Shown: piece after piece, positions 47,717-57,078 of the stretch
Layout: each line of letters opens with the position of its first letter
Position numbering within the stretch: the stretch's first letter is position 1
From: Paenibacillus sp. LHD-117
GTDB lineage: Bacteria; Bacillota; Bacilli; Paenibacillales; Paenibacillaceae
Assembly (NCBI RefSeq): GCF_030929555.1
Contig: NZ_JAVFVT010000007.1
Span: forward strand, 62,001-126,000
Reading direction: 5' to 3'
Length of the DNA stretch: 64,000 nt
Notes under the pieces: model-generated
Databases searched by the model: none
The model's input: the letters and a program-made list of their open reading frames with translations, nothing else
What the model was told of the DNA's origin: nothing
Position numbers and translations under genes: made by a program

Positions 47717-49165
47717 TCAATAAGCGCGTGCAAATACGACAGTATGTTTGGCTGCGTCGCCGCATACCAGACATGTGGATTTCTGTGCCGACGGCGCGAA
47801 CGGAATGTTCCTACTCGTCGCTCCTGTCTCTTCTTTTACTTGTTTCTCGCAGGCCTCGGAACCGCACCAGCCCGCTTCCACGAAACCGCGCTGCTCTTCC
47901 AGGAAGCTCTTCATCTCGTCTAGCGTTTCGACGGTGCGCGAGTTGCTCTCGCGGAACGACTTCGCCCGCTCGTACATCTCCGTCTGCGTTTCGTCCAGCA
48001 TGCGCTGCACTTCCTCGAGCAGGTTGTCCTGCTGCACGATCCGCTTCTCGCCGGTAATCCGCGATACGAGTACGACGACGCCGTTCTCCATGTCGCGAGG
48101 TCCAAGCTCGAGACGAAGCGGCACGCCGCGCATCTCGTATTCGTTAAACTTCCAGCCCGGGCTGACGTCGCTGCGGTCGTCGACGCGAACGCGAACGCCG
48201 GCTTTCTTCAGCTCTGCATACAGCTCGTCCACTCTTCCGACCACTTGGTCGCGGGTCTTCGCCGGCCCGATCGGAATCATGATGACCTGAGTCGGAGCTA
48301 CTTTAGGAGGCAGAGCCAGCCCACGGTCGTCGCCATGGACCATAATCAGCGCGCCGATCAGACGCGTGCTGACACCCCACGAAGTTGTATGGCAGAATTG
48401 CAGCGTATTCTCGCGGTCCAAATATTTGATATCGAACGCAACGGCGAACTTCGTGCCGAGATAATGGGAAGTGCCGGCTTGCACCGCGCGACCGTCCTTC
48501 ATCATCGCTTCGATGGAATACGTGTCGACCGCTCCGGCGAACCGCTCCGAAGGCGTCTTCTCGCCTTTGATGACCGGAATCGCAAGGAAGTTCTCGACGA
48601 AGTTCGTATACACGTCAAGCATTTGCATCGTTTCCTGGCGCGCTTCCTCTTCGTTCTCGTGAGCGGTATGGCCTTCTTGCCACAGGAATTCGCTAGTCCG
48701 CAGGAACGGCAATGTCCGCTTCTCCCAGCGTACGACGTTCGCCCACTGGTTGATCAGCACAGGAAGATCGCGATACGACTGAATCCACTTCGCGTACATG
48801 TGGCCGATCATCGTCTCGGAAGTCGGTCGGATTGCAAGGCGTTCCTCGAGCTTCTCGCCCGCCGCCTCGGTTACCCACGGCAGCTCGGGATTAAACCCTT
48901 CTACATGCTCCTTCTCCTTCTGGAAGAAGCTCTCCGGAATGAACAACGGGAAATAAGCGTTGCGATGACCCGTTTCCTTGAATTTTGCGTCCAGCTCGCG
49001 CTGCATGTTTTCCCACAGCTCATACCCTTCCGGACGGAACACGATACAGCCGCGGACCGGCGAATAATCCATCAATTCCGCTTTCTTAATGACATCGATA
49101 TACCATCTCGAGAAATCTTCGCTTTGCGGCGTAATTTCCGTTACGAATCCTTTTTCCTTCGACAT
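47717..49165 (-). CDS. proS: prolyl-tRNA synthetase, archaeal/eukaryotic type
   Basis: Class II prolyl-tRNA synthetase, 482 aa. The length, lack of the INS editing insertion, and the C-terminal zinc-binding tail (AGWCGSEACEKQVKEETG, CLVCGDAAKHTVVFARAY) mark it as the archaeal/eukaryotic-like form, whereas B. subtilis has the ~565-aa bacterial form at the same place between rasP and polC. Seen: motif 2 NQWANVVRWEKRTLPFLRTS near residue 140 and EFLWQEGHTAH. Ribosome site GGGGAG is distant (13 nt). A displaced-in-place (xenologous) gene is the inference. Confidence 0.95.
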   Translation of the reverse strand: MSKEKGFVTEITPQSEDFSRWYIDVIKKAELMDYSPVRGCIVFRPEGYELWENMQRELDAKFKETGHRNAYFPLFIPESFFQKEKEHVEGFNPELPWVTEAAGEKLEERLAIRPTSETMIGHMYAKWIQSYRDLPVLINQWANVVRWEKRTLPFLRTSEFLWQEGHTAHENEEEARQETMQMLDVYTNFVENFLAIPVIKGEKTPSERFAGAVDTYSIEAMMKDGRAVQAGTSHYLGTKFAVAFDIKYLDRENTLQFCHTTSWGVSTRLIGALIMVHGDDRGLALPPKVAPTQVIMIPIGPAKTRDQVVGRVDELYAELKKAGVRVRVDDRSDVSPGWKFNEYEMRGVPLRLELGPRDMENGVVVLVSRITGEKRIVQQDNLLEEVQRMLDETQTEMYERAKSFRESNSRTVETLDEMKSFLEEQRGFVEAGWCGSEACEKQVKEETGATSRNIPFAPSAQKSTCLVCGDAAKHTVVFARAY

Positions 49166-49175
49166 GAGCGACAGA

Positions 49176-50450
49176 CTACTCCCCTCGTACTAATCGTAAT
49201 ATATCGTTATAGGTCACAACCAGCATCAGCAGCATCAGCATCGCGAAACCGATGAAGTGGACCATGCTTTCTTTGTTCGGATCAAGGGGCCGTCTTCTGA
49301 CGGCTTCGAGTCCGAGAAACAGCAGCCTGCTTCCATCCAGCGCGGGAACGGGCAGCAAGTTGAAAATGCCCAGATAAAGGCTTAGCAGAGCCGTCCACGA
49401 CGTCAACTGCACGATCCCTTGTTTGGCGATTTGGCTCGTCATTTCCGCCGTCCTCACGGGACCGCCAAGATCATCGAGCTTGAATTGACCGGTAATGAGC
49501 ATTTTGAAGCTTTCGAAAATGTAAACGGTCATATCCTTCATAAGCGTGGCGGATCGCGTAACCGTCTCGGCGAACGTAGCCGAACGGGTCGGCGGCGCGG
49601 CGCTGATCCCTACCTTGCCGATACCGTCGTCATTGGGCCTCGGCGTTACCTTCACGCTCATCGGCGTACCGTCGCGAACGACGTCGATCGTGAGGGACGT
49701 ATTCGGCGACTTGCCGATCATGTCGATCATCTTGTCGAGATCGGTTCCGATCTTCTCGCCGTTAATGGAGCTGACGATATCGCCTTTCATCAACCCGGCT
49801 TCCGAAGCCGGCATTCCATCTTCGATTTTCGTAATCGACATGTATTCCGGATTCTCGACCGGTACTCCAACCATTTGGATATAAGCCGCGAAGAGGAAAA
49901 ACGCCAAGATGAAGTTCATTAACGGGCCGGCGAAAATCGCCATCGCCCGTTGACGCAGCGGCTTGCTGCCGAAATGCCTGTCGATCGGCGCGATCTGCGT
50001 ATCCTTGCCCCTGGCAATAACGAGCGCTTGCGGGTGAACGGCATACGATTCCGTATCGCCTTCCACATTCAGCCTGATCGCAAGCTGGCGCTCCAGATCA
50101 ACATTCTCAACCTCGCCGCGAACCGTCCCGCTTCGCTCGTCGAGCCGATCCAGATAGATGCGCGTGACCTTATCGTCTTTGACGCGCACCGCAACCGTCT
50201 GTCCAGGCTGCACCTCGACGATTTCGGGGTCTTCGCCCGCCATGCGAACGAATCCGCCCGCCGGGATCAGCCTTAACGTGTATCTTGTTTCTCCCCGTTT
50301 CACGGAGAATAGCTTCGGACCGAAGCCTATCGCGAACTCTCTAACGAGTATACCAGCCCTCTTGGCGAAGAAGTAGTGGCCCCATTCATGGATTGTCACA
50401 ATGACGAAAAACACGAGCACGGTCATAAACACGACCTGAATTGTTTCCAT
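49176..50450 (-). CDS. rseP: site-2 zinc metalloprotease RseP (RasP)
   Basis: Intramembrane protease of the S2P family; in B. subtilis RasP cleaves anti-sigma factors (RsiW), FtsL and signal-peptide remnants. 424 aa, normal length. Seen: zinc motif VTIHEWGHYFFAKRAGI near residue 20, a PDZ domain (about 200-275: ASEAGLMKGDIVSSINGEKI), the second metal motif NLLPVPALDGSRLL near 363, and four membrane segments. GGAGGC precedes the ATG. Lies between dxr and proS, as in B. subtilis. Confidence 0.97.
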   Translation of the reverse strand: METIQVVFMTVLVFFVIVTIHEWGHYFFAKRAGILVREFAIGFGPKLFSVKRGETRYTLRLIPAGGFVRMAGEDPEIVEVQPGQTVAVRVKDDKVTRIYLDRLDERSGTVRGEVENVDLERQLAIRLNVEGDTESYAVHPQALVIARGKDTQIAPIDRHFGSKPLRQRAMAIFAGPLMNFILAFFLFAAYIQMVGVPVENPEYMSITKIEDGMPASEAGLMKGDIVSSINGEKIGTDLDKMIDMIGKSPNTSLTIDVVRDGTPMSVKVTPRPNDDGIGKVGISAAPPTRSATFAETVTRSATLMKDMTVYIFESFKMLITGQFKLDDLGGPVRTAEMTSQIAKQGIVQLTSWTALLSLYLGIFNLLPVPALDGSRLLFLGLEAVRRRPLDPNKESMVHFIGFAMLMLLMLVVTYNDILRLVRGE

Positions 50451-50540
50451 AGAAGCCTTGCCTCCTGTTCGTTACGGCCTGTACATAGATTATCATTATT
50501 CTCCCGTGCGAAACAAGAGAACCACTTTCTAGGATGACAG

Positions 50541-51680
50541 TCAGACCGTTGCCGCCAGTCGGCGCGCCCATGCGTCCACTTCCGCGATGCTCTGAAGATC
50601 GTTGATTTCGCAAACTTCATGCCGTTCCACGACGGTCTCCAGCACCCGTTCGATATCCAGGAAGCTAATCTCGCCCTTCAGGAATCGGTCTACCGCAATT
50701 TCGTTGGCCGCGTTATAGACGGCAGGCGCCGATTGTCCCATCCGGCCGCATTCGAACGCCATGCGCAGGCAAGGATAACGTTCGAAATCCATCTCGCGAA
50801 AATGAAGCTTCCCGATGGCCGCCAAGTTAAGCGGCTCGGTCGGCGTCGGATAACGTTCCGGATACGTTAGCGCGTATTGGATCGGTACGCGCATATCCGG
50901 CATGCCAAGCTGTGCGACGATGCCTCGGTCCACGAATTCGACGTAGGAATGGATGATGCTTTCGGGATGGATGAGGACATGAATCTGGTCGTATGTAAGA
51001 TCGAACAGCCATCTGGCTTCAATCACTTCAAGACCTTTGTTGACCATCGTGGCGGAATCGATGGTGATCTTCGCGCCCATCGACCAATTGGGATGGCTGA
51101 GCGCCTCGGCCACCGTTACGCCTTCAAGCTCTGCCCGCGTACGGTCGCGGAACGATCCGCCGGATGCCGTCAGCGTTATACCATGGACGCCTCCGCGCGG
51201 TTCACCGTTCAAGCATTGGAAAATCGCGGAATGCTCGCTGTCGATCGGAATGATCGGCACGCCACGCTCCCTTGCCCTAGCCATGACGATATGCCCCGCC
51301 GTCACAAGCGTCTCTTTGTTCGCAAGGCCGATCGCCTTGCCTTCTTCGATCGCCGCTAACGTCGCGGGCAAGCCTCTGCTGCCCATGATCGCCGTGACGA
51401 CCGTATCCGCGTCCGTACCTGCCGCCGCTTCGATCAATCCTTCGTCGCCGTATACGACTCGAGTGCCTTCCGGCACATGCGTAGCTACCGCAGCAGCAAG
51501 CTCTTTGGTCGCCACGCTGACTAGAGACGGCCTAAACTCCTTCGCTTGCGCAATGACCAAATCGGCGTTCGAGCCCGCTGACAATGCGGTTATTGCAAAC
51601 CGATCGGGATGATGCCGGACGATATCGAGCGTTTGGGTGCCTATGGACCCCGTTGAGCCTAACAATGCGATTTTTTTCAT
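50541..51680 (-). CDS. dxr: 1-deoxy-D-xylulose 5-phosphate reductoisomerase
   Basis: Dxr (IspC) makes 2-C-methyl-D-erythritol 4-phosphate from deoxyxylulose phosphate with NADPH, second step of the MEP pathway; 379 aa. Seen: ALLGSTGSIGTQTLDIVRHH at the N-terminus, LANKETLVTAG near 118, PIDSEHSAIFQCL near 143, the substrate loop TASGGSFRD near 170, and HPNWSMGAKITIDSATMVNK near 195. GGAGGAACGC precedes the ATG. With uppS, which uses the pathway's products, and cdsA, it forms the conserved envelope precursor block. Confidence 0.97.
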   Translation of the reverse strand: MKKIALLGSTGSIGTQTLDIVRHHPDRFAITALSAGSNADLVIAQAKEFRPSLVSVATKELAAAVATHVPEGTRVVYGDEGLIEAAAGTDADTVVTAIMGSRGLPATLAAIEEGKAIGLANKETLVTAGHIVMARARERGVPIIPIDSEHSAIFQCLNGEPRGGVHGITLTASGGSFRDRTRAELEGVTVAEALSHPNWSMGAKITIDSATMVNKGLEVIEARWLFDLTYDQIHVLIHPESIIHSYVEFVDRGIVAQLGMPDMRVPIQYALTYPERYPTPTEPLNLAAIGKLHFREMDFERYPCLRMAFECGRMGQSAPAVYNAANEIAVDRFLKGEISFLDIERVLETVVERHEVCEINDLQSIAEVDAWARRLAATV

Positions 51681-51710
51681 GCGTTCCTCCGTCAGCCTTT
51701 TGAACTTCGT

Positions 51711-52505
51711 TTATATGGGAATGAGCTCGGTCAGCAGCAGCAGCGGGAAAACGATGATCCAGCTGTCGCAGCGGTCGAGCACGCCGCCGTGGCCCGGCAG
51801 CAGATTCCCAGTGTCTTTGATCGATCTGACTCGTTTGTAGGCGGATTGGATTAAATCGCCGAATTGACCGGCGACGGCGGCGACGAGGCCGATGACCAAC
51901 GCCTTCGAAACGAAAACGACCTCCGGCGAAGCCAGGGCGAAACATATGGCGACGATTAACGCGAGCGCGACGCCTCCGAGGGCGCCTTCCACGGTTTTAT
52001 TCGGGCTAATTGTAGGCCACAGCTTGCGCTTACCGATCGCTTTCCCGACGAAGTACGCGCCTACATCCGAAGCCCAGATGCAGCCGAAAGAAAGGAACGA
52101 CCAGAACAGGCCGTGCGACTCGATGGCCCGTACGTCGATCATGGCCGAAAAGCCATAGCCGACGTAGATCACGCCAAGCAGCATGAGCGCCGATCCGTCT
52201 ATGGTGAACTGATTTTTCCCTATTACCGTCACCGCCAAAAGCAAAAACGAAAGCATCCATATGATCGTAATCATGGAAGGGATCTCGATATCCCAAGAGG
52301 ACCAAGGCAGCACGAATAACAAAACGCCGGCGTATCCGATCAAAGCGGACGGATGCGTCGGTTTGATTCCGTTCATTCTGACATATTCAGTAAAACCGAT
52401 AAGGGCAAGCAGTATGAGCAATCCGGTGTAGTAAGCACCGCCTACAATCGTGAGCGCCACGAACAATGCGCCGGCGAGTATGCCCGTAATCAATCGCTGT
52501 TTCAA
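51711..52505 (-). CDS. cdsA: phosphatidate cytidylyltransferase
   Basis: CdsA, integral membrane enzyme forming CDP-diacylglycerol from phosphatidate and CTP; 264 aa, normal length. Seen: seven to eight membrane helices and the C-terminal signature SAYKRVRSIKDTGNLLPGHGG followed by VLDRCDSW (S-x(8)-K-R-x(4)-K-D-x-G-x2-L-P-G-H-G-G-x3-D-R-D pattern, here with C for the middle position, DRCDS). TTG start; the ribosome site (GGAG) is about 12 nt away. Between uppS and dxr, as in B. subtilis. Confidence 0.96.
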   Translation of the reverse strand: MKQRLITGILAGALFVALTIVGGAYYTGLLILLALIGFTEYVRMNGIKPTHPSALIGYAGVLLFVLPWSSWDIEIPSMITIIWMLSFLLLAVTVIGKNQFTIDGSALMLLGVIYVGYGFSAMIDVRAIESHGLFWSFLSFGCIWASDVGAYFVGKAIGKRKLWPTISPNKTVEGALGGVALALIVAICFALASPEVVFVSKALVIGLVAAVAGQFGDLIQSAYKRVRSIKDTGNLLPGHGGVLDRCDSWIIVFPLLLLTELIPI

Positions 52506-52532
52506 AGGAAGGTCACACTCCGTCTTGTGTCG

Positions 52533-53303
52533 CTACACGCCGCCGTAACGGCGGGCGCGGCGTCCGTACTCTTGAATGGCTTCATTAAAATGCTTTTCCG
52601 TAAACTCCGGCCAGTATACATCGGTAAACCAGAGCTCACTATAAGCAAGCTGCCATAACATGAAATTGCTGAGCCGCAGCTCTCCGCTCGTGCGGATCAA
52701 CAAATCCGGATCGGGCAAATCTTTCGACAATAACCGCCGAGCCATCTCTTGATCGTCGATGTCCTCCGGATCGAGCCTGCCGTCTTTAATGTCAGCCGCA
52801 ATCCCTTGTACGGCTTCCAGCATTTCCTTGCGGCTGCCGTAGTTCAGCGCGAAGTTTAAGACCAACCCCGTGTTGCCGGCCGTCTTCGTGATTGCTTCCT
52901 CGACCGCGCTGAGCGTATGAGAAGGCAAGTCCTCGCGGTGCCCCATCATTTTGACCTGCACGTTATTGGCGATCAGATCGTCCAGTTCGATCTCGAGAAA
53001 TTGCTGGGGCAGCTTCATCAAGAAATCAACTTCCGCTTTCGGCCGCTTCCAGTTTTCCGTCGAGAACGCGTAGAGCGTCAAATATTTGACGCCGAGTCGA
53101 TTGGCTTCGATCGTAATTCGCTTTACGGTTTTCATCCCGGAGTGATGGCCCGCCATTCTCGGCAAACCGCGGCGTTTGGCCCACCGGCCATTCCCGTCCA
53201 TTATGATCGCCACATGCTGGGGCACATTTTCGGGCGGAATCCCTTCGGATTGCGGTAAGGACGTTTTCGCTTTGCTTCGATTTGCCCAAAGCCGCTTGAT
53301 CAT
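52533..53303 (-). CDS. uppS: undecaprenyl diphosphate synthase (isoprenyl transferase)
   Basis: UppS builds C55 undecaprenyl diphosphate, carrier lipid for peptidoglycan and teichoic acid; 256 aa. Seen: HVAIIMDGNGRWAKRRGLPR near residue 32 (catalytic Asp), MAGHHSGMKTVK, LTLYAFSTENWKRP near 80, and the dimer/active-site end PDLLIRTSGELRLSNFMLWQ near 200, FTDVYWPEF. Start at 53303, with GGGAGG 7 nt upstream; the longer in-frame reading overlaps the frr terminator hairpin and is rejected. Confidence 0.97.
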   Translation of the reverse strand: MIKRLWANRSKAKTSLPQSEGIPPENVPQHVAIIMDGNGRWAKRRGLPRMAGHHSGMKTVKRITIEANRLGVKYLTLYAFSTENWKRPKAEVDFLMKLPQQFLEIELDDLIANNVQVKMMGHREDLPSHTLSAVEEAITKTAGNTGLVLNFALNYGSRKEMLEAVQGIAADIKDGRLDPEDIDDQEMARRLLSKDLPDPDLLIRTSGELRLSNFMLWQLAYSELWFTDVYWPEFTEKHFNEAIQEYGRRARRYGGV

Positions 53304-53338
53304 CTGACTTCCTCCCAACCAGAAATGAGAAACAAGAA

Positions 53339-53378
53339 GAAACGCCGGAGCGTCCTTGTCGGGGGACGCAAGCGTTTC
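53339..53378 (-). terminator. terminator of frr
   Basis: Stem GAAACGC/GCGTTTC enclosing CGTCC/GGACG (53339-53378), with TTCTTCTTGTTTC after it. Separates the rpsB-frr group from uppS-polC. Confidence 0.7.
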
Positions 53379-53456
53379 TCGCTTAGAATTTGAGAAAACC
53401 TCTATCGGTGCCACATCGTAATCTGCGGCCGCGTGTAGAGGCAGGTTCATCGCCAA

Positions 53457-54010
53457 TTAAACTTCCATGATCTCTTTTTCTTTGGCGGACAATACTTTCT
53501 CGACTTCGGCGATAAATTTATCCGTCGACTTCTGGATATCTTCTTGGTGGCGACGGGATTCATCTTCGGAGATGTCTGTTTTCTCTAGCTTTTTAATATC
53601 GTCGTTCGCATCGCGGCGGATGTTGCGGATCGCGACTTTCGCCTCTTCGGCAAATTTCTTCGCGGTCTTCACCAAATCAGCGCGGCGCTCTTCCGTCAGC
53701 GGCGGTACCGAAATGCGGATCGACGCTCCGTCGTTGGAAGGCGTCAGTCCGAGATCGGACTTCAGGATCGCTTTTTCGATCGCGGCTAATGACGATTTGT
53801 CCCACGGCTGAATCATCAGCGTGCGGCTGTCAGGCGTGTTGATGTTGGCCAATTGGTTGAGCGGCGTCATTGCGCCGTAATATTCGACTTGAATGCGGTC
53901 GAACAAAGCGGGGCTCGCTTTGCCCGCGCGAAGCGTGGAGAGGTCGCGTCTGAACGCGCCAATTGCTTTGTCCATGCGCTCATCCGCGCTTTTCTTAATG
54001 GATTGCGGCA

Positions 54011-54011
<1 letters not shown>
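53457..54011 (-). CDS. frr: ribosome recycling factor
   Basis: RRF splits post-termination ribosomes with EF-G; 184 aa, normal length. Seen: [40 protein letters not shown] near 30, [20 protein letters not shown] near 50, [14 protein letters not shown], and the C-terminal SADKFxxEVEKVL-like [20 protein letters not shown]. Its ATG shares one base with the pyrH stop (TAATG), so translation is coupled; a terminator follows. Confidence 0.98.
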
Positions 54012-54787
<776 letters not shown>

Positions 54788-54833
54788 TTAGAAAACCTCT
54801 AAACAATCTTTGCCCATATTCTATCTTATATTT

Positions 54834-54872
54834 GAAAAAAACGGAGGCGGGGCGGACGCCCCGCCCCGCCTC
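54834..54872 (-). terminator. terminator of tsf
   Basis: Very GC-rich stem GAGGCGGGGCG/CGCCCCGCCTC region (54844-54872) followed by CGTTTTTTT, 12 bp after the tsf stop. Confidence 0.92.
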
Positions 54873-54883
54873 TCGCGTTCGGA

Positions 54884-55534
54884 TTACAGTTTTGCTTGAG
54901 CCATAACTTCTTCTACGAAATTGTCGACTTTTTTCTCGAGGCCTTCGCCCAGTTCGTAACGAACGAAACGACGGATCGAGATGTTTTCGCCGATTTTGCT
55001 GATTTTTTCGTTCAGCAGCTCGTTAATTGTTTTGTCCGGATCTTTAATGAAGCTTTGCTCCAGCAAGCAGTACTCTTCGTAGTACTTCGAGATACGGCCT
55101 TCAACCATTTTTTCAACGATTTTTTCAGGCTTGCCTTCGTTGAGGGCTTGGTTTTTAAGAATTTCTTTTTCTTTTTCGATCTCGTCGCCAGGAACTTCTT
55201 CACGACGAACGAATTTCGGATTTGCTGCAGCGATTTGCATTGCGATATCTTTAGCGAACTCGCGGAACTGATCCGTCTTTGCAACGAAGTCCGTCTCGCA
55301 GTTTACTTCGACAATAACGCCAATACGGCCGCCTGCATGGATGTAAGACTCGACTACGCCCTCGGTAGCGATACGGCCAGCTTTGTTCGCTGCTGCCGCA
55401 AGGCCCTTCTCGCGAAGCAATGCGATCGCTTTGTCAACGTCGCCGCCTGTTTCGTCCAATGCTTTTTTGCAATCAAGCATGCCTGCTCCCGTTCTCTCAC
55501 GAAGCTCTTTAACTGCGCTAGCGCTAACTGCCAT
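54884..55534 (-). CDS. tsf: translation elongation factor Ts (short form)
   Basis: EF-Ts, GDP/GTP exchange factor for EF-Tu; 216 aa, against about 293 in B. subtilis. Seen: UBA-like N-terminus ([20 protein letters not shown]), [20 protein letters not shown] near 73, a shortened core with one subdomain missing, and the C-terminal module [20 protein letters not shown]. Start codon ATG. A short EF-Ts is known in some groups (Thermus, about 196 aa), so this need not be damage; no frameshift or stop remnant is visible. Follows rpsB by 114 bp. Confidence 0.97.
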   Translation of the reverse strand: MAVSASAVKELRERTGAGMLDCKKALDETGGDVDKAIALLREKGLAAAANKAGRIATEGVVESYIHAGGRIGVIVEVNCETDFVAKTDQFREFAKDIAMQIAAANPKFVRREEVPGDEIEKEKEILKNQALNEGKPEKIVEKMVEGRISKYYEEYCLLEQSFIKDPDKTINELLNEKISKIGENISIRRFVRYELGEGLEKKVDNFVEEVMAQAKL

Positions 55535-55572
55535 GAAAAACCCTCCTAAAAGTTTACATCCGAATTTTGTTC

Positions 55573-55615
55573 AAAAAAAGGGCAGTGAGAGGTTTGCACC
55601 GTCTGACCACCCTTT
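55573..55615 (-). terminator. attenuator-like hairpin between rpsB and tsf
   Basis: AAAGGG and CAG pair with CTG and CCCTTT across a 4-nt bulge, then a T7 tract. May lower tsf transcription relative to rpsB; no other promoter for tsf was recognised. Confidence 0.5.
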
Positions 55616-55648
55616 GTTGTTTGCGAAATTGTCAGTTAAGCTTCAAGC

Positions 55649-56347
55649 TTAAGCCGTTGTTTGTTCGCCTTGGTTCGCTTCAACGATTGCGTCAGCCATC
55701 TTAGCTGTCAGAAGCTTAACGGCGCGGATCGCGTCGTCGTTACCAGGGATCACATAGTCGATTTCGTCCGGATCGCAGTTCGTGTCGACGATGCCTACGA
55801 TTGGGATACCAAGCTTGCGAGCTTCCGCTACCGCGATACGCTCTTTGCGTGGGTCGATAATGAACAATGCGCTTGGCAGGCCTTTCATGCCTTTGATGCC
55901 GCCCAGGAACTTCTGAAGACGATCTTTTTCTTTGCGAAGGATGATAACTTCTTTCTTAGGCAGAACCTCGAAAGTGCCGTCCTCTTCCCACTTTTCCAAT
56001 TGTTTCAGGCGATCGATACGCTTCTGAATCGTTTGGAAGTTCGTCAGCGTGCCGCCGAGCCAACGTTGGTTAATGTAGAAGTTGCCGCAACGTTCAGCTT
56101 CTTCTTTCACCGAATCTTGAGCTTGCTTCTTCGTGCCTACGAACAGCATCGTGCCGCCTTCAGCCGCGATCGATTTAACAAAGTTGTACGCTTCGTCAAC
56201 TTTCTTAACCGTTTTTTGCAAGTCGATAATGTAAATTCCGTTTCTTTCTGTGAAGATATAACGATCCATCTTAGGGTTCCAGCGACGAGTTTGGTGACCG
56301 AAGTGTACCCCAGCTTCGAGAAGCTGTTTCATGGAAATAACCGCCAT
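55649..56347 (-). CDS. rpsB: 30S ribosomal protein S2
   Basis: S2, 232 aa, normal length. Seen: [40 protein letters not shown] near 26, [14 protein letters not shown] [20 protein letters not shown] near 60, [20 protein letters not shown] near 85, and [20 protein letters not shown] near 150, [20 protein letters not shown]. Start at 56347, with GGAGGT 9 nt upstream; the longer in-frame reading crosses the leader hairpin and is rejected. First gene of the rpsB-tsf-pyrH-frr unit with its own promoter. Confidence 0.98.
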   Translation of the reverse strand: MAVISMKQLLEAGVHFGHQTRRWNPKMDRYIFTERNGIYIIDLQKTVKKVDEAYNFVKSIAAEGGTMLFVGTKKQAQDSVKEEAERCGNFYINQRWLGGTLTNFQTIQKRIDRLKQLEKWEEDGTFEVLPKKEVIILRKEKDRLQKFLGGIKGMKGLPSALFIIDPRKERIAVAEARKLGIPIVGIVDTNCDPDEIDYVIPGNDDAIRAVKLLTAKMADAIVEANQGEQTTA

Positions 56348-56402
56348 TTCTTCAACACCTCCTGTAATGGTTTTTTGTGTGTCCCTCCGCCGTTCGCGTT
56401 TT

Positions 56403-56440
56403 CCGTCGAAACTTTCGCCGGGCGAAAGCACCGTCAACGG
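56403..56440 (-). promoter_or_regulatory. rpsB leader stem-loop
   Basis: In the ~120-nt leader, CCGTTGA pairs with TCGACGG (one G-T) around an inner stem CTTTCGC/GCGAAAG. Such a two-tier structure may be an S2-responsive leader; inferred, not shown. Confidence 0.45.
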
Positions 56441-56474
56441 AATTGATCGGCGTGTGTTTTTAACACCGTCATTT

Positions 56475-56503
56475 AATATATCACATCCGAATGCCGGGTG
56501 CAA
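56475..56503 (-). promoter_or_regulatory. sigma-A promoter of rpsB
   Basis: TTGCAC (56498-56503), 17 nt, TATATT (56475-56480). Confidence 0.75.
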
Positions 56504-56565
56504 CAAGCATAACGCGACTTTTGACGAATTTCGCTATGATTCTTGTTTCTCTACCTTGTAGCGGT

Positions 56566-57078
56566 TCAATTCTTCTCGCTAATCGGCTCGCCCGAGACGA
56601 TCGCCGCCGCTTCCTTGGCGTCAACCGGACCTTTTGCAAACAAAAAATAACCGGCGCGTACCCGCAGTCCGGAAGACTTCATTTCGTCTATAAATGGATT
56701 GGGTTCGCTGATCGCTCCTGCTTGCGCCAGCAGCTCCGCGGTTTCGGTCAAGCTCATGCCCGGCTCGATCCGCACGACGAACGGATCCGAGGCACTTAAA
56801 TCCTCCTTGGCAGGTTCGGCTGATGCTTCCGGCTGTTTCGTCGGCGGAGGTTCCGTCACTTTCGGAGACGGCTGGGCGGTGGGTTGTTCCGTGCTTTCGG
56901 GCTCCGTGCCGGAGGTTGGCGTCAGCTCAGCCGAACGCAATCCGCCTTGCTCGACTTGCTGTCCGATCTGGTCCAATTGCTTCTGGCTGTCTTCGCCCAG
57001 GTAGAACAGCTGAAGAAGCATGGCGCCGACGATCATGCCGATGCCAAGACCCAATACGAATGAACGTTTGTTAAACAT
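56566..57078 (-). CDS. membrane-anchored protein with MltG/LysM-like C-terminal segment
   Basis: Unassigned 170-aa protein. Seen: a short basic N-terminus, one membrane helix (SFVLGLGIGMIVGAMLLQLF), a Pro/Thr/Ser/Glu-rich linker (about residues 45-95), and a C-terminal segment VVRIEPGMSLTETAELLAQA..NPFIDEM..RVRAGYFLF, which resembles the LysM-like N-terminal part of YceG/MltG endolytic transglycosylases. The catalytic MltG domain is absent. Start at 57078, with AAGGAG 6 nt upstream, and 8-bp overlap with the SwrB-like gene. The flagellar-operon end position suggests envelope or motility use (inference). Confidence 0.78.
   Translation of the reverse strand: MFNKRSFVLGLGIGMIVGAMLLQLFYLGEDSQKQLDQIGQQVEQGGLRSAELTPTSGTEPESTEQPTAQPSPKVTEPPPTKQPEASAEPAKEDLSASDPFVVRIEPGMSLTETAELLAQAGAISEPNPFIDEMKSSGLRVRAGYFLFAKGPVDAKEAAAIVSGEPISEKN

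Noticed and set aside
49166..49175. T-box before proS
   Set aside because: Only a 10-bp gap to rseP; no specifier loop or T-box sequence.
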